From contig NZ_BAWJ01000001.1 in the NCBI RefSeq assembly GCF_000586475.1, forward strand, positions 186,001 through 250,000: a stretch of DNA of 64,000 bases, written 5' to 3'. The translations under genes and the position numbers were made by a program. Under the pieces are notes generated by a model that saw only the letters and a program-made list of their open reading frames with translations, was not told where the DNA came from and searched no databases. The DNA comes from Psychrobacter sp. JCM 18903 (GTDB lineage Bacteria > Pseudomonadota > Gammaproteobacteria > Pseudomonadales > Moraxellaceae). Below, piece by piece: positions 1 through 9,832 of this stretch (the stretch's first letter is position 1; each line of letters starts with the position of its first letter).

Positions 1-694
1 TTTGAAAACGACCGTATGGGCAGATTTGGATACACATCTGCTCACGCATATAACCTGCATTGACGTAGGTAGCAAAGGTGAAAATAAACATCGACACCCA
101 TATCCATGTTGGCCAATCAGGGATAGGAATAAAACCACTGGTTTGCCAGCTTTGATATAAATAATCTGTTCCAGCGACATAACTGACAAAGGTTGCCGCG
201 GTAATTACTGAAAATACCAACCAAATAAAATATACCAAAGAACGTTTAAAGGCTTTTTTTGCGCTCATCGGTTCTTTGTCAAATTTGATACGCTTGTTGC
301 GATCGCCAATCACCCATTTTTCAACATATTGATAAAGATGTGTCCAAATCGTCTGAGGGCAGGCATAGCCACACCAAACACGCCCTGCATACACAGTCAC
401 CATGAATAAAGTGAATGCGGCAATAATCGCAAAGGCGGCAATGAAGTAAAAATCTTGGGTCAGAAAAGTCATGCCAAAAATATAGTAATGCTGCGAGGGA
501 ACATCAAGCCATATTGCTTGCCTACCATTATAACGTAACCATGGCAACAGCAGAAAAGCGGCTAAAAGCGCATACATCGTGACGACACGAATGTTTTGAT
601 AAAAACCGGTGACAAACCTAGGGTGAACTCGATGCTTGGTCGCATCAAGGTCAATTTGCTGTACAGGGATTTTATTGGGTTGTGGTGCTGACAT
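1..694 (-). CDS. ccoG: Cytochrome cbb3 oxidase accessory protein CcoG, 5' part (runs off the window)
   Basis: Membrane iron-sulfur protein needed for maturation of the cbb3 oxidase (copper handling for CcoN). The open frame starts at an ATG at 694 and runs without a stop through base 1, giving 231 residues of the N-terminal part. Visible are several hydrophobic helices (about residues 36-53, 84-104 and later ones) and the conserved cysteines of CGYACPQTIW (about 108 and 112), with a second pair, CIQICPYGRF, at the window edge. The ferredoxin-like 4Fe-4S region would lie outside the window. It follows ccoP in the usual ccoNOQP-G order but is separated from it by about 480 bp and a terminator, so it probably has its own promoter. 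Identity is firm; only the C-terminus is unseen. Confidence 0.93.
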   Translation of the reverse strand, partial: MSAPQPNKIPVQQIDLDATKHRVHPRFVTGFYQNIRVVTMYALLAAFLLLPWLRYNGRQAIWLDVPSQHYYIFGMTFLTQDFYFIAAFAIIAAFTLFMVTVYAGRVWCGYACPQTIWTHLYQYVEKWVIGDRNKRIKFDKEPMSAKKAFKRSLVYFIWLVFSVITAATFVSYVAGTDYLYQSWQTSGFIPIPDWPTWIWVSMFIFTFATYVNAGYMREQMCIQICPYGRFQ

Positions 695-1094
695 AAACGT
701 GCCTCTTTTAAAAAAGAATCAGTCTGCTGGCATGATGAACAAACATCTTTAATCATCAGATGTATGAGTGTGTGATGTTATCAATGTCAGTAAGTAGCGG
801 ATAAAATTTTGAACAGAAAAATATTTTAACCCATCTACCAAATGATCGATTGCAAATAGCTTAATGAGAATGGGTGACTATCTTCTAAATTCGCCACTAA
901 TAAGTGGTTTTTAGGTAGTGTCATTTTAGCATTCTCCCTATCATAAATGGGGTAATAATCTTAAAAACCAATCAATATATCAGCATAATGATCGATATAT
1001 TGGTCGTGCTCTATGCAGTATTAAACTGCATTTCATTTGCTACTCAAATTTTGACAATGCGGTAGCAGTTAATAAACTCTCATCAAAGAATTTA

Positions 1095-1127
1095 TAAAAA
1101 AAGGAGAACTGCAATAACAGTTCTCCC
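1095..1127 (-). terminator. Rho-independent terminator after ccoP
   Basis: On the minus strand GGAGAACTG and CAGTTCTCC form a perfect 9-bp stem with a 6-base loop, followed directly by a run of T. It sits about 50 bp beyond the ccoP stop codon and ends the ccoNOQP transcript. In the rest of the 480-bp gap between ccoP and ccoG (695-1173) I see only AT-rich sequence and no gene. Confidence 0.85.
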
Positions 1128-1173
1128 TTTATCAAATCTTATCCACTGATGCTATGACAACCATCTTTAAATA

Positions 1174-2310
1174 TTAGTTAGCCGTCGTTTCTACAGTGGT
1201 TGCTACTTGAGTAGCGGTTGTTGCTTTAGCAGCAGGTTGAGGAGTTTTATCTGATAATGAGTAAACATAAGCTGCAAGTAGCATAATACGCTCATTACCC
1301 AGTTTGGTTTCCCACTCAGGCATCACACCAGCACGACCATAACGTAAGGTTTCGCGGATGGTCTCACGATCACCACCATATAACCAAATGTCATCCGTCA
1401 AGTTTGGCGCGCCAGTAGAAGTCATACCTTTGGCATCTGCACCATGACAAAGTACACAGTTAGTCGGCTCATTAAAGATTGCCTCACCTTGAGCGATTTG
1501 AGCTTTATCAAGCTCGTAACCAGGTTGGTTGCCAGATATTGACAGCACGTATTCAGATACCGCACGTACCCCATCTTCACCGATTTGATCACGCCATGCA
1601 GCCATACCACCAACTCGACCTTTATGTAGCGTGGTCAAAATGTTTGACGCTTCTCCGCCATATAACCAGTCATTGTCAGTTAGATTTGGATAGCCTACCG
1701 CACCTTTGGCGTTAGAGCCATGACAGACCGCACAGTTCTGTAAGAACAAACGACTACCAACTTTTAAAGCATTCGGGTTTTCTGAAAGCTTTTCTACATA
1801 AGGTGATAGTTCTGCAGTTTTCTCATCAATTTGAGCTTGCAGATCTGCTGGTGGTGTTTCACTGCGGCGCATCGTTGCCTGTAACTCAGCAAGTGCCGCT
1901 AAGGTCTCTGTCGCACCACTAGCATCCGCTTTTGCTAAAATGTTTTTCTCAAAGTTATCCGTAAATACTTTGTTATTACTCTCAAGCTCGCTATATAGCT
2001 CGTTCTTAGAGGTCCACGGTACCGTTTCGCCATCGACTTCTACAGTGGCAATACCTTCCCATTTTGATGGGAAAATACCTGGGAAAAATACCCAATAGGC
2101 AACACCCCAAGCGATAGAGCCAAAAAATATTACGAGCCACCATTTAGGTAATGGCTTGTCGTACTCTTTGATACCATCATAAGCGTGGCCTGTCGTACCG
2201 TCATCTTCTAGTTCTGGCTTGTACTTCAATACCATTAGTAAGACACCGAGGATAGCAGCCCAACACATGATACTTAGTATGGTAATCCAAGAACTCCAAA
2301 AAAATGTCAT
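1174..2310 (-). CDS. ccoP: Cytochrome cbb3 oxidase subunit III (dihaem cytochrome c CcoP)
   Basis: Membrane-anchored dihaem cytochrome c that passes electrons to the CcoO/CcoN core of the microaerobic terminal oxidase. The 378-residue protein has two N-terminal transmembrane helices (about 8-28 and 57-77) and two haem motifs, CAVCH at 193-197 and CVLCH at 285-289, each followed by a cytochrome-c fold. The family is usually near 300 residues. The extra length is an Ala/Glu-rich, probably helical insert at about 115-180 between the membrane anchor and the first haem domain. The C-terminus is a low-complexity Ala/Thr tail. The start codon overlaps the ccoQ stop by 4 bp, so the two are translationally coupled. 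The frame is intact. Confidence 0.96.
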   Translation of the reverse strand: MTFFWSSWITILSIMCWAAILGVLLMVLKYKPELEDDGTTGHAYDGIKEYDKPLPKWWLVIFFGSIAWGVAYWVFFPGIFPSKWEGIATVEVDGETVPWTSKNELYSELESNNKVFTDNFEKNILAKADASGATETLAALAELQATMRRSETPPADLQAQIDEKTAELSPYVEKLSENPNALKVGSRLFLQNCAVCHGSNAKGAVGYPNLTDNDWLYGGEASNILTTLHKGRVGGMAAWRDQIGEDGVRAVSEYVLSISGNQPGYELDKAQIAQGEAIFNEPTNCVLCHGADAKGMTSTGAPNLTDDIWLYGGDRETIRETLRYGRAGVMPEWETKLGNERIMLLAAYVYSLSDKTPQPAAKATTATQVATTVETTAN

Positions 2311-2489
2311 CGTTTATCCTTATTGCGCTGCTCTTCAGACAGAGATTTTATATCCTCGTCATCAAGCGCAAGTTGTGCATCTTCTTCGAAGCGTTTTTTG
2401 TTTTTTGGCGAATACGCCCACCATGCAACACCTACGAAGGCAACAAAGGCAGAAACGGTCGCAATTGTTTGTAATTCACCAATACCCAT
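2307..2489 (-). CDS. ccoQ: Cytochrome cbb3 oxidase small subunit CcoQ
   Basis: Sixty-residue single-helix subunit that stabilises the cbb3 complex. One transmembrane segment at about residues 7-27 is followed by the SPKNKKRFEEDA type of charged tail seen in CcoQ/FixQ proteins. It overlaps ccoO by one base upstream and ccoP by four bases downstream, which is the standard tight ccoOQP arrangement. Too short for strong homology alone, but position, length and topology agree. Confidence 0.9.
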   Translation of the reverse strand: MGIGELQTIATVSAFVAFVGVAWWAYSPKNKKRFEEDAQLALDDEDIKSLSEEQRNKDKR

Positions 2490-3126
2490 TAGCGCTGTCC
2501 TTCCATCGCGGTGCCCAGTTGCTGTAGATAAGCAACCAAAGCATCAAGTTCAGTGGCACCAAGTACAGCATCTGGTGCTCCTTCGATATCTTCTTCAGTG
2601 TAAGGTACACCAAAGCGATCACGGAATAGACGCATTTTAGTTTGAACGTTTTCACCATTCACTTCGTTGGTAGCAAGCCACGGGAAACCAGGCATTACTG
2701 ATTCAGGTACTAGTGAACGTGGCGCAATTAAATGCTGCTTTTGCCAGTCTTCAGAATAACGACCGCCAACACGTGCCAGATCAGGTCCAGTACGTTTTGA
2801 ACCCCAAAGAAAAGGGTGATCCCACGTAGATTCAGCAGCACGTGAGTAGGCCCATAACGTTCAACTTCAGCACGTAGTGGACGAATCATCTGAGTATGAC
2901 AAACGTGACAACCTTCACGAATATAGATGTCACGACCCTCAAATTCTAGTGCAGTCCATGGCTCCATAGAGGGCAGGGGAGCATTCACCCCACCTTCTTC
3001 AGGACCCTTGTTGTCATATATCAATGGTACGATTTCAACTAGCGTTGCAAAGCTAATAGCAATAACGATACCGATAACCAACAAGCCTGTATTTTTTTCA
3101 ATAATTTCATGCGGTGTACCAGACAT
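2489..3126 (-). CDS. ccoO: Cytochrome cbb3 oxidase subunit II (monohaem CcoO), frame broken as read
   Basis: Membrane-anchored monohaem cytochrome c of the cbb3 oxidase. The first part (from the ATG at 3126) carries a transmembrane helix (about 13-37) and the haem motif CHVCH at 73-77, followed by the typical [15 protein letters not shown]. Just after this, near 2853, the frame shifts: adding one G/C to a short run restores the expected continuation ([20 protein letters not shown]) into the downstream frame that ends at 2489. The corrected protein is 212 residues, normal for CcoO. A single-base loss in a homopolymer within an otherwise perfectly conserved oxidase operon is best read as a sequence error. 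Confidence 0.93.
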
Positions 3127-3135
3127 GATCGCTCC

Positions 3136-4616
3136 TTATACGTTAGCTGCTGAGGGTTTATCAACACTAGGTTCATGATCAGTAGGATCTGCGATATCGA
3201 CAGGCTTACCTTCTGGCATTTTAAGTGTTTGATAAACGTTATATGCCATCACAAACATACCCGATACATACAAGAAGCCACCAAAAGCACGACCAATATA
3301 TGGGAAATGTGAGAACTCAACTGTATCAACGAAGCTATATACCAATGTACCGTCTGGATTAGTAGCTAGCCACATCATGCCTTGGCCAATACCTGAAATC
3401 CACATAGATACGATATAGAAAATAGTACCCGCTGTCGCCAACCAAAAATGCGTGGTGATTAAGCTGATAGAATACATCTTAGGTTTGTTATAAATACGTG
3501 GTAACAGTACATATAGCGAACCAATGGTAATCATACCTACCCAACCAAGTGCACCTGAGTGTACGTGACCGACTGTCCAATCCGTATTATGCGATAACGC
3601 ATTCACTGTCTTAATCGACATCATCGGGCCTTCGAACGTCGACATCGCATAGAACGACAATGCCACAATCATAAAGCGAATGATCGGATCGGTACGTAAT
3701 TTATCCCAGCTGCCCGATAGTGTTAGCACACCGTTAATCATACCACCCCAAGATGGCGCAAACAGGATGATTGAGAATACCATTGCTAGAGACTGCGTCC
3801 AATCTGGAAGCGCTGAATAATGCAAATGGTGACCACCAGCCCACATATATGACGCAATCAATGCCCAAAAGTGAACGATAGACAAACGATAAGAATAAAT
3901 AGGACGACCAATCTGTACTGGAACGAAGTAATACATCATTCCTAAGAAAGCTGCCGTTAGATAAAAACCTACCGCGTTATGTCCGTACCACCACTGCACC
4001 ATCGCATCGGTCGCACCGCCAAATAACGAGTAAGACTTAAATGCGCTAACAGGAATCGCCATGCTGTTTACGATATGCAGTAATGCAATCGTAATAATAA
4101 AGGCTGCAAAGAACCAGTTAGCCACATAAATATGTGAGGTTTTACGTTTGATGAGCGTACCGAAGAAAACAATGGCATAAGAGATCCATACCAAGGCAAT
4201 CAAAATATCGATGGGCCACTCAAGCTCAGCGTATTCCTTGGTCGATGTTAAACCTAAAGGTAGGGTAATAACCGCTGATACGATAACGGCTTGCCAACCC
4301 CAAAAGGTAAACCAAGCTAAATAAGGAGCAAATAACCTTGTCTTACAGGTGCGCTGAACAATATAGTAAGACGTTGCGAACAGGGCAGAGCCACCGAACG
4401 CAAAAATGACCGCATTGGTATGTAGCGGTCTTAAACGACTAAATGTCAGCCATGGAATGTCAAAGTTAAGTGATGGCCATGCTAACTGTGAAGCAATGAA
4501 CACACCAATACTCATGCCGACGATGCCCCATACCACGGCCATTATCGTAAAGATCTTACGATAGTAATTTCGTACTCACGGTCAACTGGGGCGACTGCTG
4601 TGTTTTGTAAACTCAT
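3136..4616 (-). CDS. ccoN: Cytochrome cbb3 oxidase catalytic subunit I (CcoN), frame broken near its start
   Basis: Haem-copper oxidase core subunit (low-spin haem b, haem b3-CuB centre). Helices and ligand histidines are visible in [22 protein letters not shown], the [11 protein letters not shown] loop and HVHSGALGW. An ATG at 4616 preceded by AAAGGAA opens a frame reading [18 protein letters not shown]; after about 20 codons it is one base out of phase with the rest. Restoring one A near 4556 joins it to the main frame as [19 protein letters not shown]. The corrected length is 493 residues. An internal methionine at 4542 opens the long downstream frame but lacks the conserved N-terminus, so 4616 is the better start. 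First gene of the operon. Confidence 0.94.
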
Positions 4617-5477
4617 TGGATGATTCCTTTACAGCCCGAATTATCAACAGAATTAACTAACTCTCCGCGCTATCTGCATCATAAAAGTAATAGTCAGATA
4701 AAAATAGAATCGCGGCACATGCTGTTTTTTGTCTCGCTTATCACCATAATATTATTAACTATCAATCTAAGCTTTCGCTTTATATCAGCTGGTATTGAGG
4801 CATAAAGGCGTTTTAAACGCACGACACTCACAGCTGGTCGATAGTAGGATTGTTAATAAATCATTAAGGTGAATAAGAAGATGCGCCGTTTTTGAGCATC
4901 AAACATCTAAAGAGGTGAAGTATTTATCTTAATTATTACCAAAAATTCTGTACTAATGAAGATAGATACCAATATCCATAGGGCCATAAAAATGTACTGA
5001 CCATAGACGTATGCTAGCGGCGGCTGACAAAAAAACATGTTTGCGTAATGTTTAGTTAAAACTCCCGACTCTGTTTAAGGGTATTGTAACGCAATCCTAA
5101 TCAAATATCATCAGAACTATGCGGCAAAATACAAACTCTTTGGTAAAAATCTTAGCAAGCAACTTATTATAACTTTGCAATTTGTCTATTTTATACCCAA
5201 TTTTATCACGATTCTAGAAATACATTTTGGTGATAGAGGGACAGTAATCACTACGCTTAGATATCATGACCAGCAGCATTTTTGTAACAATGGCCGCATA
5301 AGCACTCTAAATAAGTTTTACTTATCATCAAGTCGACCCTTATAATGAGGCTAAATATAAGTGATGATAGCAGTTTTTATACTGCTATTATGAGCAACTA
5401 TTTTATCACTTGATACCCAGTCAGGCGAGTGAGCCAAACAACGGTAGCCTGAAATAACATCAATTAAGGACAATAAT
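4617..5477. other. Non-coding gap upstream of ccoN and of the SCP2-like gene
   Basis: About 860 bp of AT-rich sequence between divergent genes, so it must hold the promoters of ccoN (minus) and of the SCP2-like gene (plus). I looked for an Anr/FNR box of the form TTGAT-N4-ATCAA, which normally controls ccoN. I found only a half-conserved candidate near 4889-4902 (TTTTT-GAGC-ATCAA). No convincing gene or repeat is visible. Confidence 0.5.
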
Positions 5478-5867
5478 ATGGCAGTTTTTTTGACAGATGA
5501 GTGGTTTGAGCAAGTTGAGAAAATGGGTAATGGGGCAGGCGAGCTAAATTTGCCGCCAGCACTGGCGAATATGATCGTCAATCTAAAAGTATCTGACACT
5601 GAGCAAGACATCGAAGCGAACTTTGCAAACGGTTTATTGCATCGCGGCTTGAACGACGCCGCGACAACCACATTGTTGCTTGACCGCAGTATCTTGCAAT
5701 CAATCATCACTGATTTCGATACCAATGAAATTATGGGTGCTTTTATGGGTGGTAAAATTCGCGTTGAAGGCGATATGTCACAACTGATGGCAGTACAAAC
5801 GGCCCGCCCAAGTGCTGAACAAAAAGAGCTATATACTCGTATTAAATCAATGACGACCATGGCTTAA
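5478..5867 (+). CDS. SCP2 sterol-binding-domain-like protein
   Basis: A 129-residue soluble protein with the size and pattern of a stand-alone SCP-2 lipid-binding domain. It has alternating hydrophobic strands (LNLPPALANMIVNLKVSD), a central DRSILQSIITDFDTNEIMGAFMGGKIRVEGDMSQLM segment (about 73-106) matching the domain's C-terminal helix-strand-helix (the GKI-x-VEGD motif is the clearest sign), and no signal peptide. The start is supported by AAGGA ten bases ahead of the ATG. It is monocistronic, with a terminator about 45 bp after the stop. In this family such proteins bind acyl chains or other lipids; the ligand cannot be told from sequence. Confidence 0.8.
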   Translation: MAVFLTDEWFEQVEKMGNGAGELNLPPALANMIVNLKVSDTEQDIEANFANGLLHRGLNDAATTTLLLDRSILQSIITDFDTNEIMGAFMGGKIRVEGDMSQLMAVQTARPSAEQKELYTRIKSMTTMA

Positions 5868-5910
5868 TTCTATATTCGCAGGGTTTTATACTGACGATGG
5901 TAAGAAGACA

Positions 5911-5941
5911 AAAAGCCCCTAATGCTTATTAGGGGCTTTTT
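5911..5941. terminator. Bidirectional terminator between convergent genes
   Basis: AGCCCCTAAT and ATTAGGGGCT form a perfect 10-bp stem with a 4-base loop, flanked by A-run and T-run. It therefore works on both strands for the SCP2-like gene (plus) and the convergent gene at 5998-6984 (minus). Confidence 0.9.
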
Positions 5942-5997
5942 ATTTGATGATACATTTAATTATCATTCTTAAAAGTAGCGGATGACTCGTAAAGTAG

Positions 5998-6984
5998 TTA
6001 ACTGGCTTTTGATTGCTGCGCCGCACTTTGCTGGTTTTCTTTATAGATGGCAGCTTGTAGCCAGACGTTCGCTTGTACGTAGTCATGCACTTTAATAGAA
6101 GCCGTCTCTGGCGTGTTGAGCGCACCGATACGAATCACGAAAGGATCGGCATCTTGTTCGCGTAGTATCACGACATCAAACAGAATAATGGATTTATCAT
6201 TAAATGTTGTTTCTTGCTTGCCGAGCACCTGACCTTGGCACCATGCTTCATCTTCTTGTCCCAAAGTATCACCAAATAGATAGGCACACATGTGACCCAA
6301 GTTGATCTCAACTGGCGCCATTTGCGCTTTGGTCTCTGGTCTCCATTCTTTGATTTGCTCTTGCAGATCATCGGGTATTTTTCCATCATTGGCGGCAACG
6401 ATGTCGTTAAATGCACGGTGGTAGCGGATCGCTTCTTGATCTTCAACCATGATGACTTCGTTTTGCTCACTTAGCTTAATCTCATGTGCCCAAGCGCTAA
6501 AGTTCACAAAGTAAGACGTGTCTCGCTGATATAAATGGCGATTGGTGGTGTAGAGCTGGTCAAAGGCGTAAATAATACTGCCATCAGCGGTACGCAAGCG
6601 TAATACAGCATCGTGTGAATTGTCATTGGCAATGATGCGCTCAATCTTACAATTGAGTCCATACGGGCTATCGACACAAGGATAAGCATTGATAAAGCAT
6701 TCAGGCTTGCCATTTTTCATGGCTAATACTTGATTGATATGACAAGGCTGATTTTCAGATAGCAATAGGCAGCTGTCTTGAGCGCTGACATTGCTATTGA
6801 GACCTTTAGGCATGGCCGCCTTTTCGATCATTTTTTGTAGCCATTCTGGCACGTCATGACTCATGTCATCGGTCAGAATACTCCAATGATCGGCGTGACC
6901 TGCAGATTGCTCATCAGTCATGGTGATTTTGGTGGGAGATTGGACGTTTTTATATTGATAATTAATGGTCATGAAGATACTCAA
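5998..6984 (-). CDS. Conserved hypothetical protein, 300-330 residues
   Basis: I do not recognise this family. The 328-residue product is acidic and soluble, has no signal peptide or transmembrane helix, and contains nine cysteines, several in the N-terminal half (CLLL, CHIN, CFINAYPCVDSPYGLNC). The C-terminal part (about 225-305) alternates strands such as SIILFDVVIL and PFVIRIGALN and could be a beta-rich domain. The start is uncertain: ATGs at 6984, 6972 and 6921 are all in frame, and the last (MTDEQSAG) opens the well-formed protein. It is convergent with the SCP2-like gene and divergent from lolC. The intact frame and codon use like its neighbours support a real gene. Confidence 0.75.
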   Translation of the reverse strand: MSIFMTINYQYKNVQSPTKITMTDEQSAGHADHWSILTDDMSHDVPEWLQKMIEKAAMPKGLNSNVSAQDSCLLLSENQPCHINQVLAMKNGKPECFINAYPCVDSPYGLNCKIERIIANDNSHDAVLRLRTADGSIIYAFDQLYTTNRHLYQRDTSYFVNFSAWAHEIKLSEQNEVIMVEDQEAIRYHRAFNDIVAANDGKIPDDLQEQIKEWRPETKAQMAPVEINLGHMCAYLFGDTLGQEDEAWCQGQVLGKQETTFNDKSIILFDVVILREQDADPFVIRIGALNTPETASIKVHDYVQANVWLQAAIYKENQQSAAQQSKAS

Positions 6985-7425
6985 AATTAGTCAGCGTGAG
7001 GTTTGGACCTGAAACGGCTATTGCTGGCTATCATAAGGCTTTATTTAACACGATAGATTTATGATAGTTGGCAACGTTGTCATCAGTAAAGGGTCAACAA
7101 ACAACAATGAATGGTTAATGACAATTGTCCTTAGCATACAATATATAGGTATTGACGCAAGTAATAGCAAGCCCCTCATAAAAAATAGTAACAAAAGCCA
7201 GTTTTTTATTAAAAAATACGCCCAGTTTTTGCTAATGACTGGCACATATCAGCCAAATTGTGTCAAACTAGCTCCCTTTTGACGGCTGTCTTTGGCTCGT
7301 CTGAAACCCTGTTTTTGTGTTCGATTTATATGTGACTATGGCAAGTGCAGGTGTGAGATGCATTTGCTGTTGCTCGTTTTATAGTATATATAAAGTCGCA
7401 CGTAGATAAGATAAAGAGTTTGAAT
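6985..7425. other. Divergent promoter region between the hypothetical gene and lolC
   Basis: About 440 bp between divergently transcribed genes. It is AT-rich, and a TATAGTATATATAAAG stretch about 40 bp ahead of lolC is a plausible -10 region. I see no gene, repeat or recognisable operator. Confidence 0.4.
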
Positions 7426-8659
7426 ATGTTTCGTCCTTTAGCGTTGTTTATCGGCTTACGATACACCCGAGCAGAGCGTAGTAATGGTTTTATCTCCTTT
7501 ATCTCGCTTATCTCGATGATTGGTTTGACTCTTGGGGTTGCCGTATTGATCACGGTGCTATCAGTCATGAATGGTTTTGATCGGGAGTTAAAAACCCGTA
7601 TTTTGGGTATGGTCCCGCAAGCAACGGTCGTTTCCACCGAGATTATCAGTGATTGGAAGCAATTGGCTGATAAAATTAAAGAAGATCCTGAAGTGGCAGC
7701 TGTAGCGCCTTTATTCAACTGCAAGGGATGTTGACGTCAAACGGTCAGGTTGCAGGGATTATGGTCACTGGTGTCGATCCTGAATACGAAAAAGATGTCT
7801 CTATTATCAATGAACATATGGTTCAAGGCAGTATTGATACTTTACAAAGTGGTGAGTTCAATATTGTGCTAGGTGAAGAGATGGTACAGTCTCTAGGGCT
7901 GCAACTGGGTGATAAAGTGACGCTAGTGCTGCCAGAGGCATCGCCTTCACCAGCTGGCGTGATACCACGATTCAAGCGCTTTACCTTGACAGGTATTTTT
8001 ACCATCAGTCCAGAAGTGGATAGCTCATGGCATTTATCCCGATGGGTGATGCGGCAAAACTGTTGCGTCTGCCAGATGGCGCGCAGGGTGTGCGTATGAA
8101 GCTTAATGACATCTTTACCGCGCCGATGGCAGCAGAAAAAGCCGCCGCTATTGCCCCTCAGCAGTTGTATCCTAATGATTGGACACAAACGCATGGCAAC
8201 CTATTTGGTGCGATTCAGATGGAAAAAGCCATGGTCGGCTTGCTGCTATTTTTAATTATCCTAGTGGCTGCTTTCAATATTGTTTCAAGTCTAGTGATGC
8301 TCGTAACTGATAAAAAAGCGGACATTGCGATTCTAAAAACTTTTGGTGCATCCCCTCGTTTGATTACCCAAGTGTTTATGGTGCAAGGCGTGGTCATCGG
8401 TGTGATTGGTACGATTGCTGGCACGATACTGGGCGTGATATTTGCGCTTACAGTGAGTGATATTTTAGGCTTTATTAATCAAGTCTTTAATTTGAACTTG
8501 TTTGATGCGTATTTTGTTAATTATTTGCCATCAGAGTTGCGTGTACTAGATGTAGTATTGATTACAGGTGCGTCTTTCGTACTGAGCTTTTTGGCAACCA
8601 TTTATCCAGCACGCCGAGCGGCTAAGATTCAGCCAGCACAGACGTTGCGTTATGAATAA
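7426..8659 (+). CDS. lolC: Lipoprotein-releasing ABC transporter permease (LolC/LolE type), frame broken twice
   Basis: Inner-membrane permease of the Lol system that extracts mature lipoproteins from the inner membrane for LolA. The first segment has the family N-terminus (FRPLALFIGLRYTRA, then a helix at about 20-45 ending VLSVMNGFDRELKTRIL). The middle is the periplasmic domain. The end has three helices and the ARRAAKIQPAQTLRYE tail typical of LolC/E. Two single-base losses (near 7711, giving APFIQLQGMLTSNG when restored, and near 8026, giving VDSSMAFIPMGDA) split it; corrected length is 411 residues, normal. The ATG at 7426 has AAAGAG upstream. Only one permease gene stands beside lolD, which fits the single LolC/E hybrid (sometimes called LolF) reported for some gammaproteobacteria. 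Confidence 0.9.
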
Positions 8660-8814
8660 ATAATTTTATATGCCGCTTAAGTTTTTATATACAGTTTGAG
8701 TTATTACCAATGCTTGTTAGGTAAAATTAATTTTAATGTAAGTTTAGGCTGATAAATTGTTTGTAGCGCTGAATAAAGCATCAATACCAGTATAAATAGA
8801 ATAAAGGAAAAGCC

Positions 8815-9495
8815 ATGTCTGCCATTTTAGAGGCGAAAAATATCAACAAGATATATGATGAAGGGGCGGTTAGTACGCAAGTACTGACTGGCTTGGATTT
8901 GACCGTCCATGCTGGCGAGCGCATCGCCATCGTTGGCACCAGTGGTTCAGGCAAGAGCACTTTGCTACACTTACTTGGTGGTCTTGATACGCCAACCAGC
9001 GGTGAGGTCTGGCTACATGGTCAATTGTTAAATAGCATGAATGAAACTGAGCGCGGTGCCATGCGTAACAAGCATCTGGGATTTATTTATCAGTTTCATC
9101 ACTTATTAGCCGAATTTACTGCCATTGAAAACGTTGCAATGCCGTTATTGATGCGACCAGAGGTCTCAACGACTTCAGCAAGAGAGCAAGCAATTGCGAT
9201 ACTAGAAAGTGTCGGACTTGAGCATCGTCTGGCGCATAGACCTGGTGAGCTATCGGGGGGCGAGCGCCAGCGTGTGGCTATTGCCCGTGCTTTGGTTACG
9301 AAGCCGTCGCTTATTTTGGCAGACGAGCCAACTGGTAATTTGGACTATGACAATGCACAAAGCGTGTTTGGATTATTATCAGAGCTGCAAAATACCATGC
9401 AGACCGCACTATTAATGGTGACACATGATCGCAATCTAGCGGCGCTGGCGGATCGTCAGTTATTGCTACGTAATGGTCATTGGGAGCAGTATTAG
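8815..9495 (+). CDS. lolD: Lipoprotein-releasing system ATP-binding protein LolD
   Basis: ATPase of the Lol transporter, partner of the upstream permease. The 226-residue protein is complete, with Walker [10 protein letters not shown] at 41-49, ABC signature [15 protein letters not shown] at about 146-160 and Walker [13 protein letters not shown] at about 166-177, plus the LolD/MacB-type [15 protein letters not shown] segment. Its start has AAAGGAAAA just upstream. It follows lolC by 155 bp, a larger gap than usual for lolCD, but in the same direction. The family assignment is firm. MacB-type ATPases are close relatives, but the neighbouring LolC/E permease decides for LolD. Confidence 0.94.
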   Translation: MSAILEAKNINKIYDEGAVSTQVLTGLDLTVHAGERIAIVGTSGSGKSTLLHLLGGLDTPTSGEVWLHGQLLNSMNETERGAMRNKHLGFIYQFHHLLAEFTAIENVAMPLLMRPEVSTTSAREQAIAILESVGLEHRLAHRPGELSGGERQRVAIARALVTKPSLILADEPTGNLDYDNAQSVFGLLSELQNTMQTALLMVTHDRNLAALADRQLLLRNGHWEQY

Positions 9496-9564
9496 CTGTT
9501 TTTTAACACTGCATTTTTTAACGCTTTATTTGTAATAGCGTAAATGGTTACGGTTGCTAAGTAG

Positions 9565-9730
9565 TAGGGTGTGTCCTGATTTAAGTCAATGGATATCTAT
9601 ATGGGCTAAAATTTGTCAAACGTCGTTGAACTGAACTGCTGATTAATATCACTATGATCTGTGTTATTTCTCTTGTTTAACGGCAATTTGTCTTGCTTTT
9701 ATCATCATTATTAAATGAGGATATACCCTA
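9565..9730 (-). mobile_element. MITE copy 1 (inverted, diverged)
   Basis: Begins TAGGGTGTGTCCTGATTTAA and ends AAATGAGGATATACCCTA. Read on the minus strand it aligns throughout with the copies at 16535 and 23786: the same ATGATGATAAAA stretch, AAATTGCCGTTAAAC, a central palindrome, and GACAAATTTTAG. It is the most diverged full-length copy and lies in the 337-bp gap between lolD and the next gene. No coding capacity. Flanked by TA (or the wider xTAG) on each side. Confidence 0.8.
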
Positions 9731-9832
9731 GAACGACAAGATTTATGTTCAACAGACACTAAGTTTGTAATAAAAATAAACGCAAAATGGGGCTGAAAAA
9801 TGCCGCCAATTGATTAAAGAAGGATTATTATT

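Noticed and set aside
4620..4805. 61-codon frame with a hydrophobic end, divergent from ccoN
   Set aside because: It starts a few bases from the ccoN start in its ribosome-binding region and lacks its own ribosome-binding site.
4889..4902. Possible Anr/FNR box ahead of ccoN
   Set aside because: Only the right half (ATCAA) matches; the left half TTTTT is not TTGAT. Too weak to annotate as a site.
7061..7282. 73-codon frame between the hypothetical gene and lolC
   Set aside because: No ribosome-binding site, no motif, composition like the surrounding AT-rich intergenic DNA.
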